Of a DNA stretch of 9,549 nucleotides, positions 8,003 to 9,549 are shown piece by piece. The notes below the pieces were generated by a model. It did not search any database and was not told where the DNA came from. It saw nothing but the letters and a program-made list of their open reading frames with translations. The translations under genes and the position numbers were made by a program. Positions within the stretch are counted from its first letter, which is position 1; every line of letters starts with the position of its first letter. Origin of the DNA: Candidatus Saccharimonadota bacterium (GTDB lineage Bacteria; Patescibacteriota; Saccharimonadia; Saccharimonadales; Saccharimonadaceae); NCBI GenBank assembly GCA_900555425.1, contig UNSM01000024.1, forward strand, positions 1-9,549, written 5' to 3'.

Positions 8003-8290
8003 ATGAGCGAAGACACAACTAACAACCATCAAGACACAAAAGTTGTCGTGTACAACACTAGCTGGTGTGCGTTTTGCCACACGGAAATGGAATGGCTGAA
8101 GAAGCTGGGAATTGATTTTGTTTCCAAAGATATCGAGGCTGATCCTGGCGCAAAAGAGGAATTGCTAAATAAAAATGGTGGCAATTTCCAAGGCGTGCCA
8201 GTAACGGATATTAACGGGGAATTAGTGCTTGGTTTTGATCGACCAAAACTACAAGATTTACTACGAAAAAACGGCTTACTAGCCGACTAA
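8003..8290 (+). CDS. Glutaredoxin / NrdH-like thiol-disulfide oxidoreductase
   Basis: The 95-residue protein has a thioredoxin fold of glutaredoxin type. Residues 1-12 are a hydrophilic extension. VVVYNTSWCAFC (14-25) is strand 1 with the redox motif CAFC (C22, C25). WLKKLGIDFVSKDIEADP (31-48) is helix 1 and strand 2. GVPVTD (64-69) supplies the cis-proline P66, and LVLGFDRPKLQDLL (74-87) is the conserved Gly-Phe-Asp end of the fold. The GF(D/S)xxxL ending and the lack of obvious glutathione-binding residues are compatible with an NrdH-like or mycoredoxin-like protein; which one cannot be decided. It acts in the cytoplasm, as no signal peptide is present. AGGGGA (7993-7998) lies 4 bases before the ATG. 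A strong terminator follows. Confidence 0.9.
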   Translation: MSEDTTNNHQDTKVVVYNTSWCAFCHTEMEWLKKLGIDFVSKDIEADPGAKEELLNKNGGNFQGVPVTDINGELVLGFDRPKLQDLLRKNGLLAD

Positions 8291-8311
8291 TTTTCTTAAA
8301 AACGATTCAAG

Positions 8312-8345
8312 ATTTTCCGTCAAATTCTGGCGGAAAATTTTTATT
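8312..8345 (+). terminator. Intrinsic terminator of the glutaredoxin-like gene
   Basis: ATTTTCCGTCA (8312-8322) pairs with TGGCGGAAAAT (8328-8338), eleven pairs with one G-T wobble, around the loop AATTC. It runs into TTTTTATT. It starts 21 bases after the stop codon. The T-run overlaps the stop codon of the convergent ABC-F gene (8341-8343). Read on the minus strand, the same hairpin is followed by CTTGAATCG, so it would be a poor terminator for the ABC-F gene. Confidence 0.9.
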
Positions 8346-9549
8346 CTGCGCCAATTTGCACAACTTTGCCGCCAAGTTTTTCGCGGAAATAATTATCGTG
8401 GCTGACGTAAAGAATCGCGCCGGAATACTTGACCAACGCCGTTTCCAGCTCTTCGATGCTCGGCAAATCCAAATGGTTCGTCGGCTCGTCCAGAACTAGC
8501 AGTTGCGGGTCGTTCGCCAGCATAGCAATAATCTGAAAACGCGCCTTTTGACCGCCAGACAAGCGAGCCAGCGGCGTCATCCGATCAGCGTCCGTGAATA
8601 AATAGTCAGCCAAAAGCTGCCGAATTTTCGTATCAGAAATCGACAAATCGCGACTCATATACAATTTTTCAATCGCTTTTTCTAGCGGATCAGACAAATA
8701 TCGCTCGTCAATTTCTTGCTCATAAACACCAATTCGAACCTGCGGATCAAGGAAAATATCGCCAGAATAAAGAACAGGACCGCCGTCAAAACTCTTGCCC
8801 GACGCCAGAATCATCCGAATCAACGTAGTTTTACCGGCGCCATTGCGACCTCTAATTTCAATCGCTTCACCTTCACGCAAATCAATATTCACGTCCTCAA
8901 ACAATATCCGCTCACCAATCCCAACCGCCACATTTTCCGCACGAACCAACACATGCTGACTGCGACTGGAAGCATCTTTCATACTCAGGCGAATATTACG
9001 CGATTTGAACTTTCCGTAACGCTCAGCGGATTTATAATCCAATTGACTAGCAGATTCTTTGTCAATCCAAAACGTCGGCTTTTCCATTTCCGATAGTTCC
9101 GCCAGCTCCGCCCGCGCCTCGTTCTCCAGTCGCTTAAATTTCTGAATCGTGCCAGGATTACGCGACTTTTCCTTAAGCCTTTGATAGTCCAAAACTTTTT
9201 GTTTCAGGTTAACAATTCGCTTCTCAATCTGCTCAAAATTGTTCATTCCAGCTGTCGTCGCTTGCGCATTCTGCTTCAAATACGCGTCGTAATTTCCGCG
9301 ATAGCTTACCGCTTGACCGTCCTTAATCTCAACTATTCGATCAACTTGCCCAAGCACATCGCGGTCGTGTGTAATTATCAACATCGCTTGATGTGGCTGC
9401 GAATTCATCCAGTCAATAAACTGCTGTTTCGCAACGTAATCCATGTGGTTGGTCGGCTCGTCAATCAGCGCCAAATGCGCCTCCGAGTGCATAATTTTAA
9501 CAATTTCCACCAGCCTTTTTTGACCGCCAGACAGGGAAGAAATCTTCCG
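8341..9549 (-). CDS. ABC-F family ATPase, C-terminal part (5' end off window)
   Basis: The frame is open from the window edge (9549) and ends at TAA 8341-8343, giving 402 residues of a tandem ABC ATPase without membrane helices. The first domain is cut: its Walker A is off window, but its signature LSGGQ (visible residues 6-10), Walker B LALIDEPTNH (26-35) and ITHDRDVL (59-66) are present. A linker of about 105 residues (roughly 92-199), rich in Glu, Lys and Arg, contains the coiled-coil tRNA-interaction region of ABC-F proteins. The second domain is complete: Walker A GRNGAGKT (234-241), LSGGQ (330-334), LLVLDEPTNH (350-359) and YVSHD (381-385). ABC-F proteins bind the ribosomal E site and aid translation or protect against ribosome-targeting antibiotics. 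The subfamily is not resolved. A GTG codon at 9510 lies within the first domain and is not the start. Confidence 0.95.
   Translation of the reverse strand, partial: RKISSLSGGQKRLVEIVKIMHSEAHLALIDEPTNHMDYVAKQQFIDWMNSQPHQAMLIITHDRDVLGQVDRIVEIKDGQAVSYRGNYDAYLKQNAQATTAGMNNFEQIEKRIVNLKQKVLDYQRLKEKSRNPGTIQKFKRLENEARAELAELSEMEKPTFWIDKESASQLDYKSAERYGKFKSRNIRLSMKDASSRSQHVLVRAENVAVGIGERILFEDVNIDLREGEAIEIRGRNGAGKTTLIRMILASGKSFDGGPVLYSGDIFLDPQVRIGVYEQEIDERYLSDPLEKAIEKLYMSRDLSISDTKIRQLLADYLFTDADRMTPLARLSGGQKARFQIIAMLANDPQLLVLDEPTNHLDLPSIEELETALVKYSGAILYVSHDNYFREKLGGKVVQIGAE

Noticed and set aside
8716..9096. Plus-strand open frame of 126 codons inside the ABC-F gene.
   Set aside because: It is antisense to a confirmed conserved domain and has no ribosome site.
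9508..9510. GTG as a possible start of the ABC-F gene.
   Set aside because: The frame is open upstream to the window edge and encodes the LSGGQ signature of the first ABC domain, so the real start lies outside.

Overview
The window looks like a chromosomal segment from a small-genome bacterium of moderate to low GC, most likely Candidatus Saccharibacteria (TM7) or a close Patescibacteria relative. This is inferred from the overall look of the proteins (a very short ATP synthase delta subunit, a 70-residue c subunit, tiny intergenic gaps, near-leaderless promoters). No marker gene such as rRNA is present, so the assignment is tentative. The genetic code appears standard: TGA ends atpG, the atpI/atpZ-like gene and the kinase-like gene, and no TGA interrupts the ATP synthase genes.

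Layout. Positions 1-93 hold the last 30 codons of a plus-strand membrane protein. A plus-strand gene (193-978) encodes an orphan kinase-fold protein behind a near-consensus promoter that predicts a leaderless mRNA. From 7690 down to 1094, on the minus strand, lies a complete nine-gene F1Fo ATP synthase operon in the order atpI/Z-like, atpB (a), atpE (c), atpF (b), atpH (delta), atpA (alpha), atpG (gamma), atpD (beta), atpC (epsilon). It ends in an intrinsic terminator at 1036-1070. The genes are packed with 4-base overlaps or gaps of 0-36 bases, and nearly every start has a clear Shine-Dalgarno sequence, often lying inside the end of the upstream gene.

Divergent from the operon, on the plus strand, are a 74-residue putative zinc-binding protein (7730-7954) and a glutaredoxin/NrdH-like protein (8003-8290). 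The latter ends in a strong hairpin terminator. Converging on it is the 3' part of an ABC-F ATPase gene (8341 to the window edge, minus strand).

The ATP synthase genes together would build a proton-coupled rotary enzyme. All catalytic and proton-path residues that can be checked by eye are present, although the delta (stator) subunit is much shortened. The part most worth a second look is the intergenic switch at 7691-7730: two extended -10 promoters, one for the ATP synthase operon and one for the small zinc-binding protein, overlap almost completely, so that each one's predicted transcription start lies in the other's -35 region. No CRISPR array, tRNA, rRNA, insertion sequence or large repeat was seen, and no stretch above about 115 bases lacks a gene. 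No clearly new multi-gene system is evident; the best candidates for new biology are the kinase-like orphan and the divergent promoter pair with its small zinc-binding protein.
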